Shown in pieces: positions 49,607 through 62,484 of a stretch of 64,000 nt of DNA (position 1 is the first letter of the stretch; the number at the start of each line of letters is the position of its first letter). The position numbers and the translations under genes were made by a program. The stretch lies in the NCBI RefSeq assembly GCF_001514115.1, contig NZ_KQ948456.1:467043-531042 (forward strand). Reading direction: 5' to 3'. The stretch is from Streptomyces olivochromogenes (GTDB lineage: Bacteria > Actinomycetota > Actinomycetes > Streptomycetales > Streptomycetaceae). The notes below the pieces were generated by a model. That model was not told the DNA's origin and searched no databases. It saw only the letters and a list, made by a program, of their open reading frames with translations.

Positions 49607-52165
49607 CTATCCGCGCGCCTCGACCTTGTCCCGCTCCCGGTCGTCCTCCCTGCCGTCCTCCCTCTCCTGCTCCCGGTCGTCCTCCCGGTCATGCTCCCGG
49701 CCGTCCGCCTGCCGGGTGTTGTCCGGCTCCGCCTCGCCCTCGCTCAGTCCGAACCGGTCGTGGAAGCGCCGCAGCGGCCCCGGTGCCCACCAGGTCGCGC
49801 GGCCCGTGAGACGCATGACCGCCGGGACCAGCAGGCTGCGGACGACCATCGCGTCCATCAGCACGGCGAGCGCGATGCCCAGGCCGAGCATCTTGGTGTT
49901 GGTCACGCGCGAGGTGCCGATCGCGACCATCACCACGGCGAGGATGACCGCGGCCGCGGTGATGAGTCCGCCGGTGCGCTGGAGGCCGAAGCGGACCGCC
50001 TCCCGGTGGTCGCCCGTGTGGTCGTACTCCTCCTTTATCCGGGAGAGCAGGAAGACTCCGTAGTCCATGGAGAGGCCGAAGGCGACGCAGAACATGAGGA
50101 CGGGGAGCGTCGTCTCTATCGATCCCGGGCTGGTGAAGCCGAGCAGGCCCGACAGATGGCCGTCCTGGAAGACCCAGACCACCGCGCCGAACATCGCCGT
50201 CAGGCTGAGCGCGTTGAGCAGCACCGCCTGGATCGGGATCAGCACGCTGCCGGTGAGGAGGAAGACCAGGAGCAGGGTGACGATCGCTATGAAGGCCGCG
50301 GCCCAGGGGAGCCGGTCGGCTATCGCGTGCTTGGAATCGACCAGGACCGCCGCCGTGCCGGTCACCGCCGTGTCGAACGGGGCCTGGGTCGCTCGCAGTT
50401 CGCGCACCAGCCGCTGGGCTCCGTCGCCGACGGCCTCGCCCTTCGGCAGCACCGTGAAGTAGGCCGAGTCGCCCTGCGCCAGGGGTCCGTCCACCCGCAG
50501 CACCTCGGGCAGCGCGGCGATCCGGTCCTTGTAGGCCGTGTACTGGGCCTCGGTCGCCCGGCCCTCCGCGAGCACCTCCAGGGCGCCACCGGGGCTGCCC
50601 GGGAAGCCGTCCCGTATGTGCTGCTGCACGACGTGGGACTCGGCACCCGAGGGCAGTTGGCGGTCGTCCGCGGTGCCGAACTTCACGCCCAGGAAGGGCA
50701 GTCCGAGCACGATCAGCCCGACGGTGGTGGCGACGGCGAAGACCGGCGCCCTGCGCATGACGAGTGCGGCCATGCGTCCCCAGGCGGCCCCGTCCGCGCT
50801 CGCCGCCGGCCTTCCGCGCCGGAACAGGCGGCGCAGATCCAGCGAGTTCACCCGGTGGCCGAGCAGCACCAGCGCCGCCGGGAGCAGGACCAGGGCGGCG
50901 GCCGCGGCCAGCAGCACCACGGCGATGCCCGCGTAGGCGAAGGAGCGCAGGAAGTACTGCGGGAAGAGCAGCATCGCGGCCAGGGAGACGGCGACCGTGA
51001 GGGAGGAGAAGAGGACCGTGCGGCCCGCGGTGCGCAGGGTCGTGGCGATGGCCCTGATGGCGTCTTCCCTGTTCGAACGCGGTGGAGAGCTCGGGGAAGG
51101 CGCGGCGCCCTTGGCCAGTTCCTCGCGGAATCTGCGGACGATGAACAGGGCGTAGTCGATGGCGAGGCCGAGTCCCAGGGCCGTGGTGAGGTTCATCGCG
51201 AAGACCGAGACGTCGGTGAACTCGGTGAGGCCGCGCAGCACCGCGTTCGTGCCCAGGATCGCGACGATGCCCACGCCGAGCGGCAGCAGGGCCGCGATCG
51301 CGCTGCCGAAGACCATCACCAGCAGTACGAGGGTCACCGGCAGGGCGATCATCTCGGCCCGGGTCAGGTCCTCGCGGATGGTCGTCTGCATCTCGTGCTG
51401 CACCGCCACCGGGCCGCCGACCCTGACCTCGACCGGCCCGTGCGTCCCTCGGTAGGAGGGCGCCAGGCGGTCCAGGGTCTCGCTCGCCGTCTTCTCGTCG
51501 CCCGTGATCCGCGCGGCGATCAGCGCCTCGTGGCCGTCCTTCGCCTTCAGCGCCGGTGCGCCCGACGCCCAGTACGAACCGACCCCCGTGACGCCCCGCT
51601 CGCCGGCGAGCCGCGCCGCGAGCCGCTTCGCCTCGGCCGCGACCGCGGGAGCGTCGACCGTGGCACGCCCCGAGTCGACCAGGAGCAGCAGATTGGGCTG
51701 CGAGGCGGGGAACTCCCGCTCCAGCGCCTTGGTCGCGTACGTCGACTCGGCGGTCGGGTCCTGCCAGCCTCCGCTGCCCAGCCGGTCGGCGACCCCGCTG
51801 CCGGCGACCACGGCGAGCGCGGTGAGCAGCAGCGCGACGAACAGGGAGAGGCGGGGGCGCGCGGTCACGAACCGGGTCCAGCCACCGACCCGGACACCGC
51901 GACCGGTTCGCGGGCCACCGCTCACCCGTTGACCGTCGCTCGCCTGTTGACCGTCGCTCGCCCGTTGACCATCTCTGGCCCGTTGACCATCACTCACCCG
52001 TCGGCCGCCACTCGCCCGCGGGCCACTCTTCCCCGGCGGGCTTCCGCTCTCCGGCGGGCCTCCGCCCACCTGCGGCTCGTCGCCCGCGCTCGCGTCGACG
52101 CTCGCGCCCCTCCCGCGCCCCGCGCCGCTCCCGTGGCCGTCATCCGCGCTGTTGACTTCGGTCAT
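49607..52165 (-). CDS. MMPL-family RND transporter
   Basis: 852 residues: 12 helices in two halves, each with a large outer domain. MMPL signatures LGLGLAIDYALFIVRRFREE and VAFGLSMDYGVFLLSRIKEE, the proton-relay Asp-Tyr pairs, are in both halves. The N-terminus is a charged low-complexity tail with repeats of SDGQRA-type units (about 30-90); the C-terminus is Glu/Asp/Arg-rich. It exports lipids or drugs. Divergent from a TetR gene with palindromes between, so repressor-controlled. Confidence 0.92.
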   Translation of the reverse strand: MTEVNSADDGHGSGAGRGRGASVDASAGDEPQVGGGPPESGSPPGKSGPRASGGRRVSDGQRARDGQRASDGQQASDGQRVSGGPRTGRGVRVGGWTRFVTARPRLSLFVALLLTALAVVAGSGVADRLGSGGWQDPTAESTYATKALEREFPASQPNLLLLVDSGRATVDAPAVAAEAKRLAARLAGERGVTGVGSYWASGAPALKAKDGHEALIAARITGDEKTASETLDRLAPSYRGTHGPVEVRVGGPVAVQHEMQTTIREDLTRAEMIALPVTLVLLVMVFGSAIAALLPLGVGIVAILGTNAVLRGLTEFTDVSVFAMNLTTALGLGLAIDYALFIVRRFREELAKGAAPSPSSPPRSNREDAIRAIATTLRTAGRTVLFSSLTVAVSLAAMLLFPQYFLRSFAYAGIAVVLLAAAAALVLLPAALVLLGHRVNSLDLRRLFRRGRPAASADGAAWGRMAALVMRRAPVFAVATTVGLIVLGLPFLGVKFGTADDRQLPSGAESHVVQQHIRDGFPGSPGGALEVLAEGRATEAQYTAYKDRIAALPEVLRVDGPLAQGDSAYFTVLPKGEAVGDGAQRLVRELRATQAPFDTAVTGTAAVLVDSKHAIADRLPWAAAFIAIVTLLLVFLLTGSVLIPIQAVLLNALSLTAMFGAVVWVFQDGHLSGLLGFTSPGSIETTLPVLMFCVAFGLSMDYGVFLLSRIKEEYDHTGDHREAVRFGLQRTGGLITAAAVILAVVMVAIGTSRVTNTKMLGLGIALAVLMDAMVVRSLLVPAVMRLTGRATWWAPGPLRRFHDRFGLSEGEAEPDNTRQADGREHDREDDREQEREDGREDDRERDKVEARG

Positions 52166-52255
52166 CGTGCGGTGTCCCCTTCACCGTGACCCCCTGTCCG
52201 CGCGGCGCGTCCGTCCGACCATCCGGTCGTGTGCGCAGGCGGCAGGGGTCGACCA

Positions 52256-52323
52256 TTGCCATAGAATGGCAAACACGAGAGATCGCTCGCGTTTCACTAG
52301 AATGCGAGCGACCGCTCGTGTTT
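52256..52323. promoter_or_regulatory. Palindromic operators between MMPL and TetR genes
   Basis: Three inverted repeats: TTGCCAT-AGA-ATGGCAA (52256-52272); AAACACGAGAGA/TCGCTCGCGTTT (52271-52294, imperfect); and AATGCGAGCG/CGCTCGTGTT (52301-52322). The last two share the CGAGCG half-site and are about 30 bp apart, as expected for a TetR dimer or dimer pair that represses both genes. Confidence 0.75.
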
Positions 52324-52355
52324 GTCAATCACGTTCGGAGAGCTGGGGATAACTC

Positions 52356-53099
52356 GTGCCCGACAAGCCCGAGACACAGCGGACCGCCGACGCGCAGACC
52401 GTCGACAGACAGACCGCCGACACGCAGACCGTCGACGAGCGGCCCCGCCGCCGGCAGGCCCGCGGCGAGCGCCGGATCGCCCAGCTGCTGGAGGCCGCCG
52501 CCTCCGTCTTCTGCACCACCGGCTACACCGCCGCCAGCACCAACGCCATCGCCCGCGAGGCGGGCGTCTCACCGGGCACGCTGTACCAGTTCTTCCCGAA
52601 CAAAGAGGCCATCGCGATCGAGCTGGGCGACCGGCTCATGCACGAGATGCGCGACACGTACGGCGAGGCACTGGCCCCGGTCGACCCCACGACCCCGCTG
52701 GAGGAGGCCGTGGGCGCCGCGGTCGACCGGTTCATCGCCTTCAACTGCGATCACCCCGTGTTCTTCGCGCTGATGCACGGCCCCGACATCCCGGGCCGGA
52801 TCGCCGAGGAGCACGACGCCCTGCACGCGACCCTGGTCTCGCGGATAGAGGGGCTGCTCTCGTCCCTCATGACCGACGCGCCCGCCACCGAGGTCACGCG
52901 CATCGCGCACGTGTGCCTGGGCATCTACAAGGCCGGCCTGGAGCTGGTCCTCTCGAACCAGGGCGCCGAGCGCGAGGCGTACATCCGAGAGTTGAAGGAC
53001 GTCCTGCTCCGCTACCTGGAGCCGCTGATCCGCGACAGGACAATCACCCCGGCGGACCTCACCGCCACCCCCGCAGAGTTCACGACCCCAACCCCCTGA
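52356..53099 (+). CDS. TetR-family transcriptional regulator
   Basis: 247 residues. HTH: IAQLLEAAASVFCTTGYTAA, then STNAIAREAGVSPGTLYQFF and PNKEAIAIELGDRL, preceded by a 28-residue Thr/Gln-rich tail (repeats of TADTQTVDE type). The C-terminal ligand domain is divergent. GTG start at 52356. Local repressor of the MMPL exporter and probably of itself. Confidence 0.92.
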   Translation: MPDKPETQRTADAQTVDRQTADTQTVDERPRRRQARGERRIAQLLEAAASVFCTTGYTAASTNAIAREAGVSPGTLYQFFPNKEAIAIELGDRLMHEMRDTYGEALAPVDPTTPLEEAVGAAVDRFIAFNCDHPVFFALMHGPDIPGRIAEEHDALHATLVSRIEGLLSSLMTDAPATEVTRIAHVCLGIYKAGLELVLSNQGAEREAYIRELKDVLLRYLEPLIRDRTITPADLTATPAEFTTPTP

Positions 53100-53190
53100 C
53101 CACGCACAGCCCCACCCCCCCCGACCGCGCGCAGCCTCACCCCCCGACCGCGCACGGCCCCAACCCCCTGACCGCACACGGCGACCCGGC
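53089..53190. repeat. C-rich 25-27 bp tandem repeats at the tetR 3' end
   Basis: About four copies of CCCCYGACCRCGCACRGCC, the first one containing the TetR stop (53097-53099). Same phenomenon as at melC2 and iolE, with its own unrelated unit. Confidence 0.65.
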
Positions 53191-53301
53191 CGTCGAGCGC
53201 CGCCGCTCGCGCCCTGGTCGTGACGGAGTAGCCCATACTGCGACATAGCGGACATTTGCCATAAGGTTCGGATAAATCAGACCGAGCCCAAGGGGCAAGC
53301 C

Positions 53302-54252
53302 GTGACCCAGAATCAGCCGCCCGGCGCGCCCCGGGCCCGCATTCCCGGACCCCAGCAGCCCCCTCCGTCGTACCCCCAGATCCGCTCCGGACTGTGGCGA
53401 CGCTGCCTGGGCGGCGGGCTCGCGCTCTGGACGCTGACGGCGATCGTCACGTACACGACGAGGAACACCACGCTGCTGCCCACCCTGATCCTGCTCGGCA
53501 GCTTCCTGGCCCCCGTCGTCTTCACGCTCTGGGCGTACGAGCGCCACGGCCGCGACCTCGGCGTCCAGGTGATCCTCGGCTGCTTCCTGACCGGCGGGAC
53601 CCTCGGGGTGCTGGGCGCGTCGGTGATGGAGAACCACCTGCTCCACCCCTCGCTGTCGAGGTGCGTCGGCGTCGGACTGATCGAGGAGGCGGCGAAGCTG
53701 GCCGCGCTGGCGTTCGTCCTGCGCCGCCACCCCCGGCTCCGGGGACTGCGGGCCGGCCTCGTGCTCGGCGCGAGCGTCGGCTTCGGCTTCGCGGCGCTGG
53801 AGAGCGCGGGGTACGCGTTCAACGCCGCCGCCTCCCTCAAGGGACTGGATCTGCGCGCACTACTGGAGACGGAGATCCTGCGCGGACTGCTCACCCCCTT
53901 CGGGCACGGCCTGTGGACGGCGATCACGGGAGCGGTGCTGCTCACGTACCGCCACCCGCACGGGCGCTTCCAGTACGCCGGTCCGGTGGCGGGTGCCTAC
54001 GTCGGCGTGTCGCTGCTGCACGCCCTGTGGGACTCGACACACGGCATCGCGCTCTGGCTGGTCGCGCGGCTGACCACGACGGGGCTCGACCGGACGCCGT
54101 TCGGACTGGGGTACCTCCAGGGGCCCACCGACGAGCAGAAACATCTCTTCACGCTGTTCTCGGTGGGCGGCCTGATCATCGTGGCGCTCGCGGGGATCGG
54201 CTGGGTGCGTTCGCTGACACGCCGCGACTTTGCTTGGAGAAATACCCCCTAG
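53302..54252 (+). CDS. PrsW-family intramembrane metalloprotease
   Basis: 316 residues with about eight helices. The PrsW signature LIEEAAKLAALAFVLRRHP (EExxK) is at about 130-148, GASVGFGFAALESAGYAFNA follows, and a His pair in helices later (FGHGLWTAITGAVL, LLHALWDSTHG). PrsW-type enzymes cut membrane proteins such as anti-sigma factors. GTG start at 53302. The 3' end carries the copper operator for the next gene. Confidence 0.88.
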   Translation: MTQNQPPGAPRARIPGPQQPPPSYPQIRSGLWRRCLGGGLALWTLTAIVTYTTRNTTLLPTLILLGSFLAPVVFTLWAYERHGRDLGVQVILGCFLTGGTLGVLGASVMENHLLHPSLSRCVGVGLIEEAAKLAALAFVLRRHPRLRGLRAGLVLGASVGFGFAALESAGYAFNAAASLKGLDLRALLETEILRGLLTPFGHGLWTAITGAVLLTYRHPHGRFQYAGPVAGAYVGVSLLHALWDSTHGIALWLVARLTTTGLDRTPFGLGYLQGPTDEQKHLFTLFSVGGLIIVALAGIGWVRSLTRRDFAWRNTP

Positions 54253-54258
54253 GGGTAT
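54242..54258. promoter_or_regulatory. CsoR-type copper operator
   Basis: ATACCCCCTAGGGGTAT, a near-perfect palindrome, 58 bp upstream of the copper chaperone ATG and overlapping the last codons of the PrsW gene. It matches the remembered Streptomyces CsoR site. It implies Cu(I) derepression of copZ and probably copA. Confidence 0.75.
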
Positions 54259-54316
54259 AGTGTTGGTCACCTGAGCAAGTCACCCGAACCCCACACGCCT
54301 CGACGAGGAGTACGCC

Positions 54317-54556
54317 ATGACGACGCAGACCGACACCCCGGGTTCCGTCACGACCGTCTACCAGGTGAGCGGAATGAGCTGCGGGCACTGTGAGGGCTCC
54401 GTCTCCGGCGAGATCTCCGAGATCCCCGGGGTCACCTCGGTGAAGGCCGTCGCCGCCACCGGCGAGGTGACCGTGGTCTCCGCGGCGCCGCTCGACGAGG
54501 AGGCCGTGCGCGCCGCCGTCGACGAGGCGGGCTTCGAGCTCGCCGGCCAGGCCTGA
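54317..54556 (+). CDS. copZ: Copper chaperone CopZ (HMA domain)
   Basis: 79 residues, one ferredoxin-like HMA domain with the copper site GMSCGHC and ISEIPGVTSVKAVAATG. Delivers Cu(I) to the ATPase. 182 bp before copA on the same strand. Confidence 0.93.
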   Translation: MTTQTDTPGSVTTVYQVSGMSCGHCEGSVSGEISEIPGVTSVKAVAATGEVTVVSAAPLDEEAVRAAVDEAGFELAGQA

Positions 54557-54738
54557 GTCACCGGCCTCGCACCCAGCAGTCGCTCCCCCGCGCCTTCCGG
54601 TTCCCCGCATCACCCGTAACACCCGCATCGCCCGTTCGCCCCGCGCCACCCAGCACTTCACGCAGCTCTCCACACCGGGCCGTACCGACCAGCTGATACT
54701 GGCTCCGTACGGCCCGGCTCATTCCCTGGAGCCCGACC

Positions 54739-57042
<2,304 letters not shown>

Positions 57043-57144
57043 CGACGGAGTAAGAGTCCCCCTAGAGTCGAACGGGAGCCTCACATAAGCTCTTCACAAG
57101 GCTCGCGCATCTTCCTTACGCTTGGGTCTCGATTTGCCATATCA

Positions 57145-57179
57145 GTCTCTTGCGTATCTTCAGGACATACGCAAGAGAC
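57145..57179. promoter_or_regulatory. Perfect 13-bp inverted repeat in the copA-citA gap
   Basis: GTCTCTTGCGTAT (57145-57157), nine nt, ATACGCAAGAGAC (57167-57179). No T tract, and AT-rich DNA upstream, so it looks like a regulator-binding site. The 580-bp gap (57043-57623) has no confident gene; an ORF at 57150-57389 is weak. Confidence 0.6.
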
Positions 57180-57546
57180 GCAGATCACAGTGATGCGAAC
57201 GTAACCATCGAAGGGGTTCGTGAGTCTAAGTTGGCGATGCCGGAGACGTCTTGGGGGGCGTCTCTGACATCTGGGGATGTCTTGGGGGACGTTCCCGGAA
57301 CTGCGTTGCCGGGGCACGTGCAGCGGGGAGCTTTGAGCGGCCCTCCCGTCGGTACGGGTCCCGGCAGACCGCACCCCAGCAGTTCATGAGCACCGCGGTA
57401 GTACAGAGAGTTTTGCTCGTTTTGCTCACGGCCGGTCCGGTCAGCCCGGTCGGCCGGGAGCAACGCGTCAGCACGCTCGCAGCGATTCAGGCGCTGTCCC
57501 ACAGACGCCCGGCCGGATCCCGTGGGGGGAATCCGCACCGGGACAA

Positions 57547-57605
57547 GGAAAGCGCCCTGACTGCCGGCCCGTGGGGGGACCGGTAGCAGGGCGCTTTCCG
57601 TTTTT
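57547..57605 (+). terminator. Strong bidirectional hairpin with plus-strand T tract
   Basis: GGAAAGCGCCCTG (57547-57559) pairs perfectly with 57587-57599 and is followed by GTTTTT (57600-57605) on the plus strand, 18 bp from the citA stop. It serves citA on the minus strand and something read from the left. Confidence 0.88.
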
Positions 57606-57623
57606 CTTGCGAGTGACCTGGAC

Positions 57624-58913
<1,290 letters not shown>

Positions 58914-59175
58914 GTCATCCCTCACCGACGTTGTGCCTCTTCTTCGAGGTGCCCTGACTGTCTCTACCATCCCCCATTTGGCCCTGGAGAGTGCACTCGG
59001 GGTCGACCATTGGGCCTATCGGCGGCACTCAGTGCCGCCAACCTGCTCATCCTGCCCCCCTTCGCCCTGGTTCCGGAAGTGCTGTGTGACCTTTGCGACT
59101 CATTTGATCGATCATTTTTTGCGATGCCTGGGGCGGCTACCCGTTCCGCCCCGGACCCCGGGTGCGTCATTTTCG

Positions 59176-59224
59176 GCTGCGGGCCGGTGGGGGCTGGTCG
59201 CGCAGTTCCCCGCGCCCCTGAAAA
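59176..59224. repeat. Common Streptomyces intergenic element
   Basis: Contains GGGGGCTGGTCGCGCAGTTC and CCCGCGCCCCTGA in series. I recall this motif in hundreds of intergenic regions of many Streptomyces genomes; it folds into a GC hairpin and lies directly after the helicase stop, so it probably ends that transcript. The remaining 58914-59175 gap shows no gene. Confidence 0.6.
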
Positions 59225-59234
59225 CCCTGGGCCG

Positions 59235-61499
59235 TCACGTGGTGAGGCGGTGGTCGAGGGAGGTGTGGCGGCGGCCTGCCGACACCGTGCGGACCGCCTG
59301 GCCGATCGCCTTGCGGGAGCCGACCAGGACGACGAGTTTCTTGGCCCGGGTGACCGCCGTGTAGAGCAGATTGCGCTGGAGCATCATCCACGCGCCGGTG
59401 GTGACCGGGATCACCACCGCGGGGTACTCACTGCCCTGGGAGCGGTGGATCGTCACCGCGTACGCGTGGGCCAGTTCGTCGAGTTCGTCGAAGTCGTAGG
59501 GAACCTCCTCGTCCTCGTCCGTCAGCACCGTCAGGCGCTGCTCCTCGGAGTCGAGTGAGGTGACCACGCCCACGGTGCCGTTGAAGACGCCGTTCTCGCC
59601 TTTTTCGTAGTTGTTGCGGATCTGGGTCACCTTGTCGCCGACCCGGAAGACCCGGCCGCCGAAGCGTTTTTCGGGGAGGTCGGGGCGGCCTGGCGTGATC
59701 GCCTGCTGCAGCAGGCCGTTGAGGGTGCCCGCGCCCGCCGGGCCGCGGTGCATGGGCGCCAGCACCTGGATGTCCCGGCGCGGGTCGAGCCCGAACTTGG
59801 CGGGAATCCGACGTGCCGCCACATCCACGGTGAGCCGCCCGGCGTCCTCGGTCTCGTCCTCGACGAAGAGGAAGAAGTCCTTCATGCCGTCGGTGACGGG
59901 GTGCTGCCCGGAGTTGATCCGGTGCGCGTTCGTCACCACCCCGGACTGCTGGGCCTGGCGGAAGACCTGGGTGAGACGGACGGAGGGGATGGGACTCCGG
60001 TCGGCGAGCAGGTCACGCAGGACCTCGCCGGCGCCGACGCTGGGGAGTTGGTCGACATCCCCGACGAACAGCAGGTGGGCGCCCGGCGGCACCGCCTTGA
60101 CCAGCTTGTTGGCGAGCAGGAGGTCGAGCATGGAGGCCTCGTCCACGACCACCAGGTCGGCGTCCAGCGGCCGGTCCTTGTCGTACGCCGCGTCCCCGCC
60201 CGGCTTGAGCTCCAGGAGCCGGTGCACGGTGGAGGCGTCCGCTCCGGTCAGCTCGGCGAGCCGCTTGGCGGCACGGCCCGTGGGCGCCGCGAGCACCACC
60301 TTCGCCCGCTTGGCGCGCGCCAGCTCCACGATCGAGCGGACCGTGAACGACTTGCCGCAGCCGGGGCCCCCGGTGAGCACCGCGACCTTCTTGGTGAGCG
60401 CCAGCCGGACGGCCTCCTCCTGCCCGGGTGCCAACTCCGCGCCCGTACGCCCCTTCAGCCAGGTCAGTGCCTTGTCCCAGGCCACGTCGTGGAAACCGGG
60501 CATCCGGTCCTCGGTGGTGCGCAGGAGACGCAACAGCTGGGCCGAGAGGGAGAGTTCGGCGCGGTGGAAGGGGACCAGGTAGACGGCCGTGACCGTGTCC
60601 GGGCCGCCGTCGGGACCCGGGACCTTCTCGCGTACGACGCCCGGCTCCCGTACGCCACCGGGCTCGTCCTCGTCCTCGGTCGGCTCCGCCAGTTCCGCCA
60701 GGCACTCGATGACCAGGCCCGTGTCCACCTGGAGCAGCTTCACCGCGTCGGCGATCAGCTGCTCCTCGGGGAGGAAGCAGTGGCCCTGGTCGGCGGACTG
60801 CGACAGGGCGTACTGGAGGCCCGCCTTGACGCGCTCGGGGCTGTCGTGCGGGATGCCGACGGACTGGGCGATCTTGTCCGCGGTGAGGAAGCCGATGCCC
60901 CAGACGTCGGCGGCCAGGCGGTAGGGCTGGTTCTTGACGACCGAGATCGACGCGTCGCCGTACTTCTTGTAGATGCGCACCGCGATCGACGTCGACACCT
61001 CGACGGTCTGGAGGAAGAGCATGACCTCCTTGATCGCCTTCTGCTCCTCCCAGGCGTCGGCGATCTTCTTGGTGCGCTTGGGGCCGAGGCCGGGGACCTC
61101 GATGAGGCGCTTCGGCTCCTCCTCGATGATCTGGAGCGTGTCCAGCCCGAAGTGCTGGGTGATGCGGTCGGCGAAGATCGGGCCGATGCCCTTGACCAGG
61201 CCGGATCCGAGGTAGCGGCGGATGCCCTGGACGGTGGCGGGCAGGACGGTCGTGTAGTTCTCCACCGTGAACTGCTTGCCGTACTGCGGGTGGGAGCCCC
61301 AACGGCCCTCCATCCGGAGCGACTCGCCCACCTGGGCGCCGAGGAGCGCGCCCACGACGGTGAGCAGATCGCCGGCGCCGCGGCCGGTGTCCACCCTCGC
61401 GACCGTGTACCCGTTCTCCTCGTTGGCGTACGTGATCCGCTCGAGCACGCCCTCGACAACCGCCAGTTGCACCTGCCGGTTCCCCGCCTCATTGGACAT
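59235..61499 (-). CDS. recD2: RecD2-type ATP-dependent DNA helicase
   Basis: 754 residues. N-terminal OB-like and helix-hairpin-helix part (GLGPKRTKKIADAW, YGDASISVVKNQPYRLAADV), then a superfamily-1B helicase: Walker A GGPGCGKSFTVR, Walker B VVDEASMLDLLL, motif III GDVDQLPSVG, motif VI-like VTIHRSQGSEYPAVVIPV and YTAVTRAKKLVV. Works 5' to 3' without RecBC, in repair. ATG at 61499. Convergent with nothing; follows citA in a conserved order. Confidence 0.94.
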   Translation of the reverse strand: MSNEAGNRQVQLAVVEGVLERITYANEENGYTVARVDTGRGAGDLLTVVGALLGAQVGESLRMEGRWGSHPQYGKQFTVENYTTVLPATVQGIRRYLGSGLVKGIGPIFADRITQHFGLDTLQIIEEEPKRLIEVPGLGPKRTKKIADAWEEQKAIKEVMLFLQTVEVSTSIAVRIYKKYGDASISVVKNQPYRLAADVWGIGFLTADKIAQSVGIPHDSPERVKAGLQYALSQSADQGHCFLPEEQLIADAVKLLQVDTGLVIECLAELAEPTEDEDEPGGVREPGVVREKVPGPDGGPDTVTAVYLVPFHRAELSLSAQLLRLLRTTEDRMPGFHDVAWDKALTWLKGRTGAELAPGQEEAVRLALTKKVAVLTGGPGCGKSFTVRSIVELARAKRAKVVLAAPTGRAAKRLAELTGADASTVHRLLELKPGGDAAYDKDRPLDADLVVVDEASMLDLLLANKLVKAVPPGAHLLFVGDVDQLPSVGAGEVLRDLLADRSPIPSVRLTQVFRQAQQSGVVTNAHRINSGQHPVTDGMKDFFLFVEDETEDAGRLTVDVAARRIPAKFGLDPRRDIQVLAPMHRGPAGAGTLNGLLQQAITPGRPDLPEKRFGGRVFRVGDKVTQIRNNYEKGENGVFNGTVGVVTSLDSEEQRLTVLTDEDEEVPYDFDELDELAHAYAVTIHRSQGSEYPAVVIPVTTGAWMMLQRNLLYTAVTRAKKLVVLVGSRKAIGQAVRTVSAGRRHTSLDHRLTT

Positions 61500-61712
61500 G
61501 ATCCGAAGGTACCTGTGACGACTGACAGCCGGGGCGCCGCGGCGGACAGCAGCGGCGGCGAGCGGCGGACAGCGGCGGGCGGACCTGCACCTCGCTGCCG
61601 TTCAGTCGGCCACTGACGCCGGCCAGTGCGCCGCCCACCTCCCCAAAGGGTACATAGGATTCATAACGGACAATGATCGACGGGCGTCAACGAGTGAAGG
61701 GCAGGGCGTCTC

Positions 61713-62444
61713 ATGAAGTTCGCAGTCATCGGCGGGACCGGGCTGATCGGGTCACAGGTCGTGCGGGACCTGAACGCGGCCGGACACGAGGCGGTGCCGC
61801 ACTCGCTGTCCACCGGGGTCGACGTCCTCACCGGTCAGGGCGTGGACGCGGCGCTGGCCGGCGCCGACGTGGTCGTCAACCTGACCAACTCCCCCACCTT
61901 CGACGACGCCTCCGCCGCGTTCTTCCGGACCTCGATGGACCACCTCCTGACCGCGGCCCAGCGGGCGGGCGTCGGACACTTCGTCATCCTGTCCATCGTC
62001 GGCACCGACCAGGTGCCGGAGCTCGACTACTACCGCGCCAAGACCCTCCAGGAAGACATCCTCAAGGCCGGCCCCGTCCCGTACTCCATCGTCCGCGCCA
62101 CGCAGTTCATGGAGTTCGTCGACGCCGTCATGTCCTGGACCACCGACGGCGACACCGTCCGCCTGCCCCGCACCCCCATCCAGCCGATCGCCGCGGCGGA
62201 CGTCGCGGCGACCGTCGCCGAGGTCGCGGCCGGATCACCCCTGGACGGCACCCTCGAGGTCGGCGGACCCGACACCTACCCACTGGACGAACTGGGCCGG
62301 ATCACCCTCGCCTTCAAGGGCGACGAACGCTCGGTGACCGTCGACGACACCGCCGGAATGTTCGCCGCGGCCCACGGCGACGTCCTCACCACCAAGAAGG
62401 GCGCCCGCATCGCCCCCACGCACTACACCGACTGGCTGAAGTAG
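61713..62444 (+). CDS. NAD(P)-binding atypical SDR (NmrA/YwnB-like)
   Basis: 243 residues. Rossmann motif GGTGLIGSQVVRDLN at the N-terminus; no classic YxxxK, but Tyr-Tyr-x-x-x-Lys in LDYYRAKTLQEDIL. Similar to NAD(P)H-binding redox sensors and epimerases. It stands alone with a stem-loop after it. A conserved role in Streptomyces is unknown. Confidence 0.85.
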   Translation: MKFAVIGGTGLIGSQVVRDLNAAGHEAVPHSLSTGVDVLTGQGVDAALAGADVVVNLTNSPTFDDASAAFFRTSMDHLLTAAQRAGVGHFVILSIVGTDQVPELDYYRAKTLQEDILKAGPVPYSIVRATQFMEFVDAVMSWTTDGDTVRLPRTPIQPIAAADVAATVAEVAAGSPLDGTLEVGGPDTYPLDELGRITLAFKGDERSVTVDDTAGMFAAAHGDVLTTKKGARIAPTHYTDWLK

Positions 62445-62450
62445 CCCACA

Positions 62451-62484
62451 GGAGCACCCGCGACCCGCAAGGGGCGGGTGCTCC
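62451..62484 (+). terminator. Hairpin after SDR gene
   Basis: GGAGCACCCGC (62451-62461) and its exact complement (62474-62484), seven bp after the stop. Confidence 0.85.

Noticed and set aside
49691..52189. 832-codon plus-strand ORF opposite MMPL
   Set aside because: Shadow frame of a clear MMPL transporter.
57150..57389. 79-codon plus-strand ORF in the copA-citA gap
   Set aside because: No ribosome site or domain; part of it overlaps the 13-bp inverted repeat. Possible transcript is noted as a finding, not a gene.
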